Below, one piece after another: positions 1 through 11,049 of a stretch of DNA of 64,000 nt; the stretch's first letter is position 1; each line of letters starts with the position of its first letter. Below the pieces are notes generated by a model. It was not told the DNA's origin. It did no database searches and saw only the letters and a list, made by a program, of their open reading frames with translations. The translations under genes were made by a program, and so were the position numbers. This stretch comes from Haematococcus lacustris (lineage: Eukaryota > Chlorophyta > Chlorophyceae > Chlamydomonadales > Haematococcaceae): positions 9,321,441-9,385,440 of the forward strand of contig JASKMD010000007.1 of assembly GCA_030144725.1 (NCBI GenBank), written 5' to 3'.

Positions 1-95
1 GAAAATGCGTGTGGCTGTAAAATGGTCGAAGCTCAAGTCACCGCCAGGGGGACGGGAAGCTATTGGGCAGCTGCCATGCTCCCGCTGGTGGGTAC
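1..95. repeat. Partial copy of a dispersed repeat
   Basis: Bases 5-95 resemble 7262-7385 and its duplicate near 16340-16463 (shared blocks include GGGGACGGGAAGCTA and CAGCTGCCATGCTCCCGC). The copy here is diverged and lacks about 25 internal bases. No coding signal is convincing. Confidence 0.6.
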
Positions 96-221
96 TGGCA
101 TCTCTTGTTATTGATCTTTGGCACGGGTTTGTTCATCATGACAAGGTCTGTCATCATCCGCTGGGCCTCTGGCACATTGCAAGCACCCCCAGCATGTCTC
201 ACATGGCTGATGTACCCCTAG

Positions 222-790
222 AGGTGACGGGGGGACCACTGCGCGTAAGGCTGGGGTGGCATTGACAACCAAGGTGCTCACAGGGTTCCTAATGCTTCCC
301 TCCGGTCCGGCAACGGCTACGGCTCCGGCTTCCCTCCGGTCCGGCTCTCCCTCCTACCCTACGGCTCCGGTCCGGTCCGGTCCGGCTCTCCCCTCCCTAC
401 CCTACGGTCCTCTCCAACGGCTCCGGCTCTCACGCTTCGCCTATGGGCCCCTACAGTCCCTTCTCTCCTACCCTCCGGTCTTCCCTACGGCGGCCTCGGT
501 ACGGCTCCGGCTCCGGTTTGGTCTCCCCTACGGCGGCCTCGGTCCGGTCCGGCTCCCCCCCTACCCTACGGTCCCTTCCTTCTCTCCTACCCTCCGGTCC
601 GGCTTCCCTCCGGTCTTCCCTACGGCGGCCTCGGCTCTCTCTTTCTGCTACCCTTCGGCCGACAGAGCTTCGCCCTCTTACGCTTCGCTCCCTCCGGTCC
701 GGTATCCCCTGATGTTCCCCTAGAGGTGACGGGGGCACTGCTGTGCGGAAGGCTGGAGTGGCATTGACAGTCAGGGTGCTCCCAGGGGTC
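222..790. repeat. CT-rich minisatellite between two direct repeats
   Basis: Bases ~296-715 are an irregular array of short units built from CCCTACGG, CTCCGGTCCGG and CGGCCTCGG. It is bracketed by two imperfect direct copies of ~65 bp (222-287 and 724-789) that both start GAGGTGACGGGGG and contain GGCATTGACA. Open frames here are low-complexity Ser/Pro/Leu products with no gene-like features. Confidence 0.7.
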
Positions 791-799
791 CAAACCCGG

Positions 800-1135
800 C
801 GAGAGTCCTAGGCACCAAGCATTTTGAGGTCAAGTGGTTCCAAAGGTGGGGGAGGGCGCTGGATTGGGGTGGCATTGTGGCCCAGGCTGGGGTGGGGTGG
901 GTACTCCAAGGTATTAACAAGGCCAATGCACATTGAGGTCGAATGGTTCGAAAGGCTGAGGGGGTTGTTAGCTCCAAGGGTGAAAACAATGGGCTTGGTC
1001 CTAGGCACCAAAGCCAGGCTTGGTCCTAGGCACCAAAGGGACCAAGCACTTCGAGGTTTGAATGGTCCGAAAGGTGGGAAGGCGCTGGGCTGAGGTGGCA
1101 GTGTGGTCAAGGCTGGGATCCTCCAGTGTAGGCCC
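800..1135. repeat. Imperfect direct repeats
   Basis: Two diverged ~65 bp copies (around 836-900 and 1056-1120) share the pattern TGGTxCxAAAGGTGGG...GGCGCTGG...GGTGGCA. A second duplication, GGCTTGGTCCTAGGCACCAAAG, is split across 994-1039. No gene is apparent. Confidence 0.5.
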
Positions 1136-1200
1136 TAGTGAGGGTTGAGGTGTTGGGGTGGCGCTGCGGTCTGTGGTGCACACTGGACCAGACTGAGCCG

Positions 1201-1333
1201 CTAGTAGTGCAAGGCCTCCTTGGTGCCCTTGACCTCGGACGTCTTGATGGGCACGGTGCTGGTGGGCAGGTAGCTGGTCTGGATGCCCTTGTCTGCGTGC
1301 ACCAGGACACCACCAGGCTCATGTGCAGGCCCA
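1201..1333 (-). CDS. C-terminal exon of an unidentified protein
   Basis: After a likely acceptor (CGCCAG), the minus strand encodes about 43 residues containing HADKGIQTSYLP and ending VKGTKEALHY before TAG. The Lys/Thr/Ser-rich composition with few prolines differs from the surrounding low-complexity frames and looks like a genuine protein terminus. The exon would begin in phase 1. Upstream exons should lie at higher coordinates; a possible start with a hydrophobic stretch (MHPARVSTQLLTVALIARL) is near 1616 but its splicing is not resolved. I do not recognise the family. Confidence 0.4.
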
Positions 1334-4300
1334 CTGGCGAAAGAAGGCCAAAGCACCACAACCATGAACCACCACAAACACACCCACACACCACAGCAAA
1401 GGAGAGGAATGCAGGAATGCCACAGGGCTAGGTGAAAGGGGGTGTGCAGGTGAGGGTGAGCAGCGGGGCAGGTGCCATGGGCCAGGGTGGCAGTGGGCAG
1501 TGGGCTAACCCAGGGCAGCGGGCCCTCAGCAAGGAGAAAGAGTGAGTACTGGAGGGGTACAGAGCCTGGCAATCAGTGCCACCGTCAGCAGCTGCGTGGA
1601 CACCCGAGCAGGATGCATGGTGGCAGCATGTGGGGGGTGTTGCAGGTGGGTCAGCTCAGGCCTGAGCTTGGAGGGCTGGGGGCGAGGTGGTCTGGTTCAT
1701 AAGGTATCAGCTGGATGAGGGGTATAGAGCAGATGTCTGGCTTGGCAAACTACGCGCTAACCTAGATCCCTAGAGGAGGGGTATAGAGCAGATGGCTGGC
1801 TCCGGCTGGGGGCGTTTAATTAAATTCCCGTGTCCACAGAGCGCGTCAGTGCTCTCAAAGCCCAGCCCAAGAGCTCTGGCGACTCGAGGGATGGTTAGGG
1901 TAGGTTTGTATCGCCAGGCTGTTAGCCTTTAAGCAATTACGCTGTTAGTTTTGGTGGGGAGCCCAGTGGTCTGTCCCGGGAAAGTGCCATCTTCATGGGG
2001 TTGGCAGTCATCAAGGGTGCGACCGAGGATGCTTCAATATGATTGTAGCGGAGTGAGATTACCCACAGGCCAACATGTTGTTCCTTGTTGAATGAGTTTT
2101 GTTGGCCTGGTTCATAAGGTATGCTAGTGTATGCCACAGGTCTGGGTCCAAGTACGTCACAGGCTGCCGGGATTGCGATGTCAGGCAAGAGGCGTTAAGG
2201 GATGGAGGCATGGAGGGTAAGAAACAAGAAATGGGGTCATGGGGCTAAACCTGGTGACCCTGGTTGGCTGTCACTCACAGCCCATGGTGGAGCTGCCGGC
2301 AGTATCATGATTACAAGCTTGCAAATGGCCAGGCAACCAGATCCACAGTGGCATGAGTTTACATCCACCATCACGACGAACACCACCATCCCAGCACCAT
2401 AACCCAAGCAACAGGAGACTCAACAATTGCTATCAACCAGCACTGCACAGCTCCAATTAACAAGCCACAGCAAGTAATGCAAACCCACAACCCCCAGCCT
2501 CCAACACCACTCTCAATGCCCACTCACCCCACTGCCTCAATTCCTGGCGGAGCTGCTGGTTTAACCCACTACAGCTGCTTGACAAACTGCATCGCACACC
2601 GGAGCTGCCTGACGCCACCACGCCACCACGCCATCAAGAGTGTAGTCGGTTCTACATTATTTTCCCCATGCGCCGGCACGCACTGCATCATGCTTGCATG
2701 CACCAGTAGAGCGTGGCTGAGCTCAAGCGGGACTTGCGGGTGCTGTCCGACGCAAATGCCAAAGTGGGCTGGATGGTGCCGGGGCTGGTGCCATTGCTGG
2801 GACTGGTCAAATGCGGTGGGGTGTTGATGGTCAGTCCACTCCCCTGATTGCTGCGAATCACCCCTAGCAAGGAACAATAGGCATCACCACCCCCTGCACG
2901 CTGCCGGATCAAGCTACCATGGCACTCACCCTCCTGCCTGCCTGCCTACTTGCTACACCACACAATCATTGCCAGGTCAGGCAGGCTGACTGGTGTACGT
3001 GATGCTACCACAGCTGCTCTATCAACTGCCACTGCTGCTGCTGTCGCCTGCACGGCATCCCTCCATCACCATGCATGCCTTTAGGCATGTTGGTGTGACC
3101 GCTACCTATCACTGTCAGCACCTCACACCACATCACACCTTGATCGCAACCAGCCAACAGCCAAACCCACCATCATGCCACACAGGCAGCGGAGCAGGGG
3201 AGCCCACAACCGCAGTAGCAGCAAAGCACCCAGTCATTGCATTCGCAGCACAGGGAAGCAGGGGAGGGAGACGATGGCATGGCCCAGGCCCTGGTGGTGG
3301 TTGTGTAGCAGGGGTGGGGTGCCCTGACCAACCCACAGCTTCCCGTGTCAGCACCCACAGTGCCTGATCGGGCTACGGATCATGCAGCAGGACGCGCAGG
3401 CAACACAGAGGAGGCAAAGGGTCTAGCTGTGGCTGCAGAGTAAGAGGGAGGAGTGCATTCCCACGAAAAAGGCCAGCCAGAAGGCCGTTGGGGCCTGCCT
3501 TTGCTGGCTGTTGGGAGCTGTTGAGACAGGTGCTGCAAGCCCCAACCCACGTGCTTCAAGACGGGAGGGTGCGTGAGATGGCCTCCACAGGGCAGGAAGC
3601 AATGACCGGCCTTGCAGCTTAGCAGTGTTAAGGTCTGGCCCCCAGCCCCTGGGACCATCCGGGCACCACCCCAAACACCTCAGCCCCTCACCCCTGGCTG
3701 GCGACTCCTCACACCCGGGCATCTCCTCACCTCCCTCCCATTATGGCCAGCCCCAGGCTGGGAGGATGGTGACCACAGCACCTTGGAGCTGCTGGTGACG
3801 AGGGTGTCGAGCGCTAGGTGCTGTGCAGAAGCCGTGCCTGGTGGGACCCCCCCCTCTGTGTCCTTCCTGTTCTAGTGTGGTGGGTCGACAGTGTTGGGCC
3901 TCCGCTGGGCTTCTCGCCAGCGTGCTGAGGGCTGTGCAACAGCTGGTGGTGGGTGGGTCTGGAGTTGTTGGTCACCACTTCCAGTGGTGGCTGGCGCCTG
4001 CTGTTGTGGTCAGCCCAGGTTGTAAGGACGCAACAGCTGGTGGTGGGTGTGGCTGGACTTGTTAAACACCGCAGTAGGGCACGCCAGGGCTCTGGACCTC
4101 ATTATGAACAAACCGCACCTCCCGCCGCCAGTCTGCTAGGCCACTCACTGCCCAGCTCGCCAGCACTGTGTGCAGACACAGCATGCAGTAGGTCGCCACT
4201 GGCATGAAGCTCAGTCGGGCAATGGAGCTGGCCAGGCACCCTCCCAGGTCCCTTGGCTGCCAGGTGTCAGCAGAAGAAACATCTGCCGTAGCACCACCCC

Positions 4301-4420
4301 AGCACCCGGTCATCAACCTGCCACAGACCGCAGGCATCTAGCTTAAATAGGAACTTGCCGGCCACAGATCTGAATCATGATTAGCAGGCCTCCAGCTCAG
4401 CTGGCCAGGTGTTTGCAGCC
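1334..4420. other. Intergenic or intronic DNA without a supported gene
   Basis: I see no coherent exon chain. The stretch holds a ~160 bp dispersed repeat (1940-2110, see separate entry), short direct repeats (AGGGGTATAGAGCAGATG at ~1719 and ~1777), and sequence resembling 13440-13560 (GTCATGGGGCTxAxCCTGG...CTGTCACTCACA). Bases ~4420-4602 are a diverged relative of 13520-13712, the end of the 9.1 kb tandem unit. Confidence 0.5.
1940..2110 (+). repeat. Dispersed repeat, inverted copy at ~41950-42095
   Basis: This segment (from TGTTAGTTTTGGTGGGG through CAAGGGTGCGACCGAGGAT to GAGTGAGATTACCC) is matched on the opposite strand at ~41950-42095, including the 20-base core ATCAAGGGTGCGACCGAGGA. The other copy sits inside a foldback element, so this is probably a fragment of the same family. 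Confidence 0.65.
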
Positions 4421-4736
4421 TATCTGCTGCCAGGTGTTGCCAGAAGGTGCGACCCAGGCGCTACCCAGGCCACAGAGCTGTCATAGACTAAACATACGAC
4501 TCATGCGGCGGCCACACAGCCTGGAGTAGCTACCATGGCAGCAGACACAACCCCTGCCGGAGCCCGGAGGCAACCACCACCTAGATGCTAGCCGCCATTA
4601 GCCTCCCATGGATATCCCGTGTGGCTGTGGTGACTGCATCTGCAGCTGCTGCCGTCTGGCTGGCTGGCTGCTACGGCTGGTCGGCAGGTAATGCGTACTC
4701 GGCAGGTCTTACTCGGCAGTCGAGGAAGCAGCGTGG

Positions 4737-7230
4737 TCAGCAGTTGCAGCCCTTGACAGCGGCCAGCGTATTCGCTACAGCTGTCGCTGTCGCCTGCAGC
4801 CAAGGTAAGGCCAGCAAATGTACGCAGCGGGCTGAGGAGCAGCAGCAGCAGCAGCAGCAGCTGAGGCAGCAGCAACAGCAGCAGCAGTGAAAACACCACC
4901 CCTGCCCTGTTCTGCCTGGAGCACTCACCTGGCTTGCGTCCCACTACCTCACCATCTGCAGCCCTGCCTGCCCAGCCACCCCTCCTCCCACTCACCCTTG
5001 CCACCGCAGTGGCCACACTGCTGGAGGTGGCAGAGGCCCTCCCGTTGCCTGAGCTGCAGGCGGAGGCGCTGGAAGAGGCTGTGGCGGACTGGATGCTGGA
5101 CTGGATGCTGGAGGCACTCGCCGCTGACGCCGCCTGCAGGTCAGGACGACTTAGCTTAGGTCAGGCTTAACATCACTCAGCTTAGGTCAGGACGGGTAGG
5201 GCAGGGGCAAGTGACGGGCAAGTGAGGGGCAGGAAAGGGGCAGGGAAGGGCTGGGGAGGGGCAAGTGAGGGGCGGGGGGGGCCACGCAAGGGGCAAGTGA
5301 GGGGGTAGTCAAGCCATGCATTGAGCCCACTTCGCCACCATGGGTGGGGGAGATGAGAGGGGAGGGTGAAGCAAGCACGGTAGTAGCTGTCCGGTGCGGC
5401 CCTCCACCAAAGCAAGAAAGGAAACAGTGCAGGCCTCTACCAAAGCAGGGGCTACAGCAGGCCTTGCACTCTTCAGCTACATTAGACCCGGGATGCGGGC
5501 CAGCAGCTCTTCGAGGGACTGGCTGGCTTAGTTATAACGTGGCTAGATAACATCAGGAGCCATAGCCCCTGACTAGCATCTACATCACAACCACCATCAG
5601 CACCACCACCGCCACCAACACCCTCACCACAATCAACAACAACCCGTCGCGTGCAACGATGCGACGAAAAGCCGCGACAAGCTCAGCTGCGGCGCTTACC
5701 CGGGAGCAACCGTTGGAGGCCCTCGAGACGGCCGAGGCATAGGCACGAGCCACTGCTTGCGCCGTGGCGGTGGACGAACCGCTAGCTTGAGCACATGCGT
5801 TGCCTGTGGTTGTCAAAGCGTGTGAGCGTGTTTGTTTGTCTGACGTCTGACTGCTTGGTTTGTCTGACCATGGTGTGCCGCTATAGCTGGGCCTCAGGCT
5901 TTGGGTAGGGTAGCATGGTGCTGGTGCTAGCGTGAAGGACCTACTCTCATGGTCCATGCTCATGGTGTGCTGTCGGCCATGGCTGGGCCCAAGCCTTGCT
6001 GTTGGCTGTGTCTAGCCTCACGTTTTGGGTATAGTGATGTAGTGCTGGTGCTGGTGTTAAGGACTCAGCCCACCTGGTCTGCCCTTTTCAGCCCTTGCCA
6101 CCACCATCCAAAGTTCTCCTTGACTACTGTTAGGCTTTCCCCTTGGGAGGTCAGCTTGTGTACGCCCAACCCCAACCCCTGACTCCTCTACTGTGTACTC
6201 AGCACCTTGGCCCTCAACCTTGAGCCTTCATTGCAGTCGAACACACTAATCGTGGACCACTGCAAAACGGTGTTTTTGTCTGTGTGGAGTTCCCATCGCA
6301 TGGCATGCTCATGGCCTATACATGGCATACTCATAGTCATGGTCGCCTACCACCTACAGCATTGCCTGACCCGTTAGGGCTATGACGTAGAGTTGGCATG
6401 ACAAAATGCACGTTAATACACCATATGCACGTTGCAGTCAACGCCCAGCCCCAACCCCTGCCTACTCAGGGTAACTGCTACGCTGTCCTCGGCACCAACC
6501 CCTTCCCTTCCCTTCCCTTCCCACTTGTAAGTGGCCTCTGTGTGACGACTGCTGTCTCACCTGAGGACTGAGCAGATGATTTGGACCAGGCAGTAGCTGT
6601 GGCCTGAGCGATGGCCCTGGAAAGGGCGCTGGCCTCCGCCCTGGCATCCCCGCCCCGGCACACCTGCAGGCAGGTCAGGTCAGGTCAGGCCAGGCTTTAG
6701 TTCACACCGAGGGTACACAGGGTCTGCGTAGGGTGGGCGTGAGGTCCCCAGCAAGTGCTGAGTATTGCGTGGCGGGGCATGGCGTGGCGGGGCAGGACAG
6801 GACACATTCATACATGTAGTATGCGGTGGGGGGACGCACTCTAGATACTGCGTTGGCCGTCGCGCTGCTAACGGAGCTGGCGGCTTGGGAAGATGCGCCC
6901 GAATCGGACGAGGCGCTGGCCGAGGCTGACAGCGCCCGCTTCGCACCGGGGACGCCCTCAACTAGAGCTGGACCTGGGCGCTCCAGCACAAGTGCTCGCC
7001 GGCTGTACGCAGCAGCACCTGCGGGCAGGAGCTGGGCATTGTTCAGCGCCGATATCTAACGCAAGATGCCGCTACCTGCCACTGACTCCCAGTCTGAGAG
7101 AAGCTTCACCCATCCTACCTCCACCTCCTTCCGCTGACTCCACCTCTGCGCGGGCGGGGAGCCAGCAGGTCGTCGCTAAGCAGGCTGCGAGGAGCACTGC
7201 AACCAGGCGGCGAGGGGTAGTGCTTGCCAT
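4737..7230 (-). CDS. Secreted Ala/Ser-rich alternating-residue protein, copy 1
   Basis: Six exons join with consistent phases on the minus strand: 7119-7230, 6840-7018, 6561-6663, 5700-5803, 4996-5133, 4737-4793 (693 nt, about 230 aa). Residues 1-28 form a classic signal peptide: MASTTPRRL, then the hydrophobic VAVLLAACLATTCWL, then a PARA cleavage site. The mature chain is dominated by alternating small residues (ALSASASASS, AIAQATATAW, QSATASSSASA), with spaced cysteines and an end AAVKGCNC. All introns are GT-AG. The pattern suggests an extracellular or cell-wall structural protein; that role is inference and I cannot name the family. T2a lies ~479 bp upstream of the start codon. Confidence 0.75.
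6200..6418 (-). mobile_element. Solo right end of a Fanzor-type element (unit 1)
   Basis: About 220 bp starting CAGCACCTTGGCCCTCAACC match, in the same orientation, the non-coding DNA downstream of the Fanzor C-terminal remnants at 43063-43280 and (reversed) 57050-57271. No C-terminal coding sequence accompanies this copy. The identical terminus in all copies marks CAGCACC as the element boundary. Element orientation (protein-proximal to terminus) is minus. Confidence 0.7.
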
Positions 7231-8137
7231 CTCCTGTCTGGGCTGCGAGCGCCTTTCCAGTGCTTGATTGAGCGCGTTGTGGCTGTGAAATGGTCAAAGC
7301 CAAAGTCACCAAACTGGGGCTTTGAGGGACCGCTTTGGGGGACGGGAAGCTACTGGGCAGCTGCCATGCTCCCGCTGGTGGGCGAAGCTGAGGAGTATGA
7401 GTGGGTTCTGGCAGCTCTGGTGTAACACAAGGCAGGCGGACAGGACACGTCGGGCAGCATGACCGCGACAGCGGCATCACGCGGCAGGCCCCGGCAACCA
7501 AGACATGGCTGGCCCACGTGAAGCCTCAGCTCGACGCCCTGCCGCAAGTCAGCAGCAAGCCTACCTCGCTGGCTTTGTACCGGCTGTGCGCTGTCACCGT
7601 CCCGGCCACATGGGACACGCGCCACGCTGGGCAAATGCTAGGATCCGCGTGTACCGTGCAAGCAAGCAACGCGAAGTGACCGAATTTAAGGCTGAGGTGG
7701 GGCCTAGTTCAGGTGTCCCCAACTAACAGAAAATGACAGGAAACTGACCCCTGGTAATCAAAACGACGCCGCGTCTCAGCCACGTGGTTTCTATTTATGT
7801 TTCGCACATCCCTAGATAGAGGACTCTTTCAGCTATGCGGTGCAGCCTGTATCATTAAATACTATGCAGTGTGCTGGGTGCTATGGCGGCTCAAATCTTC
7901 CCATTCAAATTCATGCCAGTTTTGCTCATGCGGGCCTCGCCGCGAGAGACCGCCGCGACCGACGTGGCCCAGGAGCACCTGCACATAGTGAGGGACAGTC
8001 GCCGCAGTCAAAGCGGTTCACATGGCATGCCAAACCGATGTAACAGCGCCCCTCCACCCATGCTCAGAAATATGCAAGGTTGCTGCGATGCTTGACCCCT
8101 TCGTGAGCAATACTGTTGGGGGAATAGAGGATGGGGG

Positions 8138-10529
8138 TCAGCAACAAGGTGTGTATGCCATTGCTATGTTACCTTCCTCGACATGTTGGGTCCGATCCCT
8201 CCCGCCCGCCCCCCGCTTGCGTGTCAAGCTCGTGTACAGCTCTGCTGCGGCCCCCTGCTGCTCAGATGGAGGGGTGAGCATGCCAGGGGCGGCACCAGCA
8301 CCAGCTGCCAGCTGCTGCCAGGGGGGGGCAGCAGGAGGGGTGGGCAGCCCAGGAGCGGCACCAGCACCAGCTGCCAGCTGCTGCCAAGGGGGGGCAGCAG
8401 GAGGGGTGGGCAGCCCAGGAGCGGCACCAGCAGCAGCTGCCAGCTGCTGCCAGGGGGGGGCAGCAGGAGGGGTGGGCAGCCCAGCACCAGCACCAGCACC
8501 TGCACCAGCACCAGGACCTGCACCTGCCCCCTGCTCATCCCCATGCAAGCCGGCCACTGTGTTGCGAATGTGGGCCATGACAAGACCCTTTAGCTTGGGC
8601 TTCAACCACCCTTTCATGACCTCCTGATGGTGGAAGCCCAACCCAGCCCAGCCCAGCCCAGCCCAGCCCAGCCCAGCCCAGCCCAGCCCAGCCCAGCCCA
8701 GCCCAGCCCAGCCCAGCCCAGCCCAGCCCAGCCCAGCCCAGCCCAGCCCAGCCCAGCCCAGCCCAGCCCAGCCCAGCCCAGCCCAGCCCAGCCCAGCCCA
8801 GCCCAGCCCAGCCCAGCCCAGCCCAGCCCAGCCCAGCCCAGCCCTTACCTAGGGTTCGTTGCCGAATGTATTTGCAGACCACACGCTGCTGCCGGCCCAT
8901 AGTTGTGTGCTCGCCAGGCCGGTGAATGTTGGCCACCACACACTGCTCTGTGATGAACAGCCGCCGGCATGTGGGAAGCCGGCGACGGCTGACATGTGTC
9001 TTCAACATCAACTTGGCTGTGCTGAGGTAGTGCTGAGCTGCTGTCATTGCTGCTGGCTTTCCAGGTGGGGCCTCTTGCGTGGGGATGAAGAAGTCAGAGG
9101 GCTCAGGTGGGCTCGGCCCCGGTGTGGGCTCAGGTGGGCTCGGCTCCGGTGTGGGCTGCACTGTTGTGCCACCAGGTCTGCCATGGGTGTCAAGCCGGCT
9201 GCAGTTGCTGTCAGCCCACCGCCGCAGGACCTCGATAGAAACACATGTTTGCTTTAAGATCTGTAGTTGCTGCCTCTGCTTGCGGGTTAGTTGGGGCCGG
9301 CGCTGATACTTGCGCAGCTGGGCCTCGAGGCGGTGCTGAGCACGCTTGGCAGTTGTCATGGCCAGTTCATGTTGCTTGACCACAGCCTCAAGATACTCAT
9401 TCTCCAACCTCAGCTGCCGTTGTGCTGCCTGCCTGTGCTGGAGCGTTTCCTCTAGGTCGTGCACTCTGGCATCAAGGACCTCCTCAACAGCCAGTTGCAA
9501 CTGGGCCTCGGTCACCAGCAACGCATTCTCGGCCTGCACCTCCTTAGCGATAGCCTCGGCCTTCCTTGCTGTGGCTGTCAAGCCACTGGGACTGTGCAGA
9601 TGAGCAGCCCTTGGTGATACTATTTGGGCTACGTATTTAGCACGCCGCCGGCTGCAAACCATAGGGGAGGCACTAGCGCAGCTGTGCTTCTAGGTTGGGG
9701 CAGGGAGGGGCGGGTTTGGGGTGAGAAGGGGTGGGGCTGGGGGTGGGAGGGGGTGGGAGGGCGGGGCTGGGGCTGGGAGGGGTTGAGAGGGCGGGGCTGG
9801 TGCTGGGAGGGGCTGGGAGGGGGTGGGAGGGGCGGGGCTGGGGCTCGGAGGGGGCGGCGGGGCGGGGCTGGGGCTGAGAGGGGCTGGGAGGGGGTGAGAG
9901 GGGTGGGGCTGGGGGTGGGAGGGGGTGGGAGGGCGGGGCTGGGGCTGGGAGGGGCTGGGAGGGGCTGGGAGGGGGTGGGAGGGGTGGGGCTAGGGGTGGG
10001 AGAGGGTGGGAGGGCTGGGCTGGGGCTGGGAGGGGCTGGGAGGGGGTGGGGCGGGCTGGAAGGGTTCCGGGTGGGCTAGACAGCACTGCAAGGCAAAGTT
10101 AGGTCACGCCAACTTATGTTTCCACAAGCCTGGTTAATGGAATGCTTTGCTTTCTTCTCCAACAGCTGCTTCGTTGGGTTAGGAACAAAGTTGACACGAC
10201 AAATTCTGGAAAGTCACAGTGGTCGGTCCGCAATACGCCGGTTTGTGCAAGGGGGTCCCTTTTTCTGTATAGCCGGCTAGGGAGAAACGAACATTTTCGC
10301 ACCTCGCTGCAATGTCGCGTGTCAACTTGCCCAACGACGGTCCTCCGACAACGCCTGCACCAATGAAAGGTTCGCGGAGTGAGCCTGGCGGGCTAAACAT
10401 TGATTGTACTTCTGGCTCGATAGCAAGCGCAGCTTTATCCCTGATGCCGCTACATACCACTAGAACAATCGGTTGTGAGCAGCTGAGTTGTGTCCGCGAT
10501 CGCTTGCGCCGGCATGGCCTCACTTGCAA
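8138..10529 (-). CDS. T2a-encoded coiled-coil protein, putative transposase relative (unit 1)
   Basis: Three exons are visible. The first (within 10179-10529) is basic ([10 protein letters not shown]). The second (about 8849 to 9653, after a TTTGCAG acceptor) encodes ~130 residues of likely coiled coil rich in Ala/Glu/Leu, a Pro-rich linker, then a Cys/His/Arg core with [19 protein letters not shown] and RTLG at the donor. An intron carrying the AGCCC tract follows. The third (8138-8641) has WLKPKLKG, ~3.3 copies of a 22-residue repeat based on [14 protein letters not shown], and a basic end [13 protein letters not shown]. The core, the splice position and the C-terminal layout recur in T2b elements, where a DDE-like QFDG motif follows. 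Function in transposition is inferred; exon 1 joining is uncertain. Confidence 0.55.
8276..8500 (-). repeat. 66 bp coding minisatellite
   Basis: About 3.3 copies of a 66 bp unit encode a 22-residue Pro/Ala/Gln repeat in the last T2a exon. The T2c element at 51411 has its own ~3.3 copies with slightly different units (WQQQ for WQQL). Unit 2 duplicate at ~17354-17578. Confidence 0.85.
8641..8844. repeat. (AGCCC)n pentanucleotide tract, unit 1
   Basis: A nearly perfect array of about 40 AGCCC units (GGGCT on the coding strand) lies directly after the splice donor of the T2a gene, hence in its intron. It can be read through in other frames but those repetitive peptides are unlikely to be made. 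Confidence 0.95.
9684..10070. repeat. G-rich minisatellite in T2a (unit 1)
   Basis: Irregular array built from GGGAGGGGCTGGGAGGGGGTGGG-type motifs, with abundant runs of three to five G that could form quadruplexes. On the coding (minus) strand it lies between exons 1 and 2 of the T2a gene and ends at a TTTGCAG acceptor. Unit 2 duplicate at 18777-19163. Confidence 0.85.
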
Positions 10530-11049
10530 GGATTAACGCGCCGCTTGCCAGTAGACGCGTAGTAATTCGCCGGTGCCAATGTGACAAACGCTATCGAAAA
10601 CGGTGCAGTATTGAGAGAGTACTTGCATGAAGATTACCAACCCCATGTTGGGGACTCCTGAGCCTAGTGCCAATAGCTAACCAGTAGGCAAGTAAAGTCA
10701 ACTCCTGCTCCAACACGCGGCAACAGGGGCAGTGGAGGTGGGGCACTGGTGATACCTCAGCGTAGGCACTCAATGCCAGCGCAATGCCATGGCCTGACCC
10801 ATTTCAGCCCACTGCTGCCCCTCCTGGTCACCCCTCCCATTGAACCACCACGTAAGGGACATTTGACTTTGCGGCGTGCCTGGTGAGAGTTGAGTTGTCA
10901 TTTTAACGCGGAACGCCCTATTTCTGCGTCGCGCTTGCGCCTGCGCGCCCGAGCTGCTGGCACCCACGGTGACCGGCAGTCTGCCAGGCACGCGAACGGT
11001 TCCGCTCTGCGCGATGGGCCTTAGCACATGTTCTGTGGGCCAGTGGAAC

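Larger units (their letters stand above)
7709..10661 (-). mobile_element. DNA transposon T2a (unit 1), TCAG...CTGA ends, 7-bp TSD
   Basis: Begins TCAGGTGTCCCCAAC and ends GTTGGGGACTCCTGA, giving imperfect ~15 bp terminal inverted repeats. It is flanked by exact 7-bp direct repeats GCCTAGT at 7702-7708 and 10662-10668. The high-coordinate end carries a conserved subterminal block (TTGCATGAAGATTACCAACC) shared with all other T2 copies. It encodes a multi-exon minus-strand gene and contains a 66 bp coding minisatellite, a pentanucleotide tract and a G-rich minisatellite. The termini and duplication length resemble T1, suggesting related transposases. Confidence 0.9.

Noticed and set aside
4737..4928. 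Cys-rich small protein on the minus strand
   Set aside because: The poly-Cys stretch is an intronic CAG tract; only the last 57 bases are coding, as the final exon of the Ala/Ser-rich gene.
8627..8902. Plus-strand SPAQP repeat frame
   Set aside because: Antisense of the intronic AGCCC tract.
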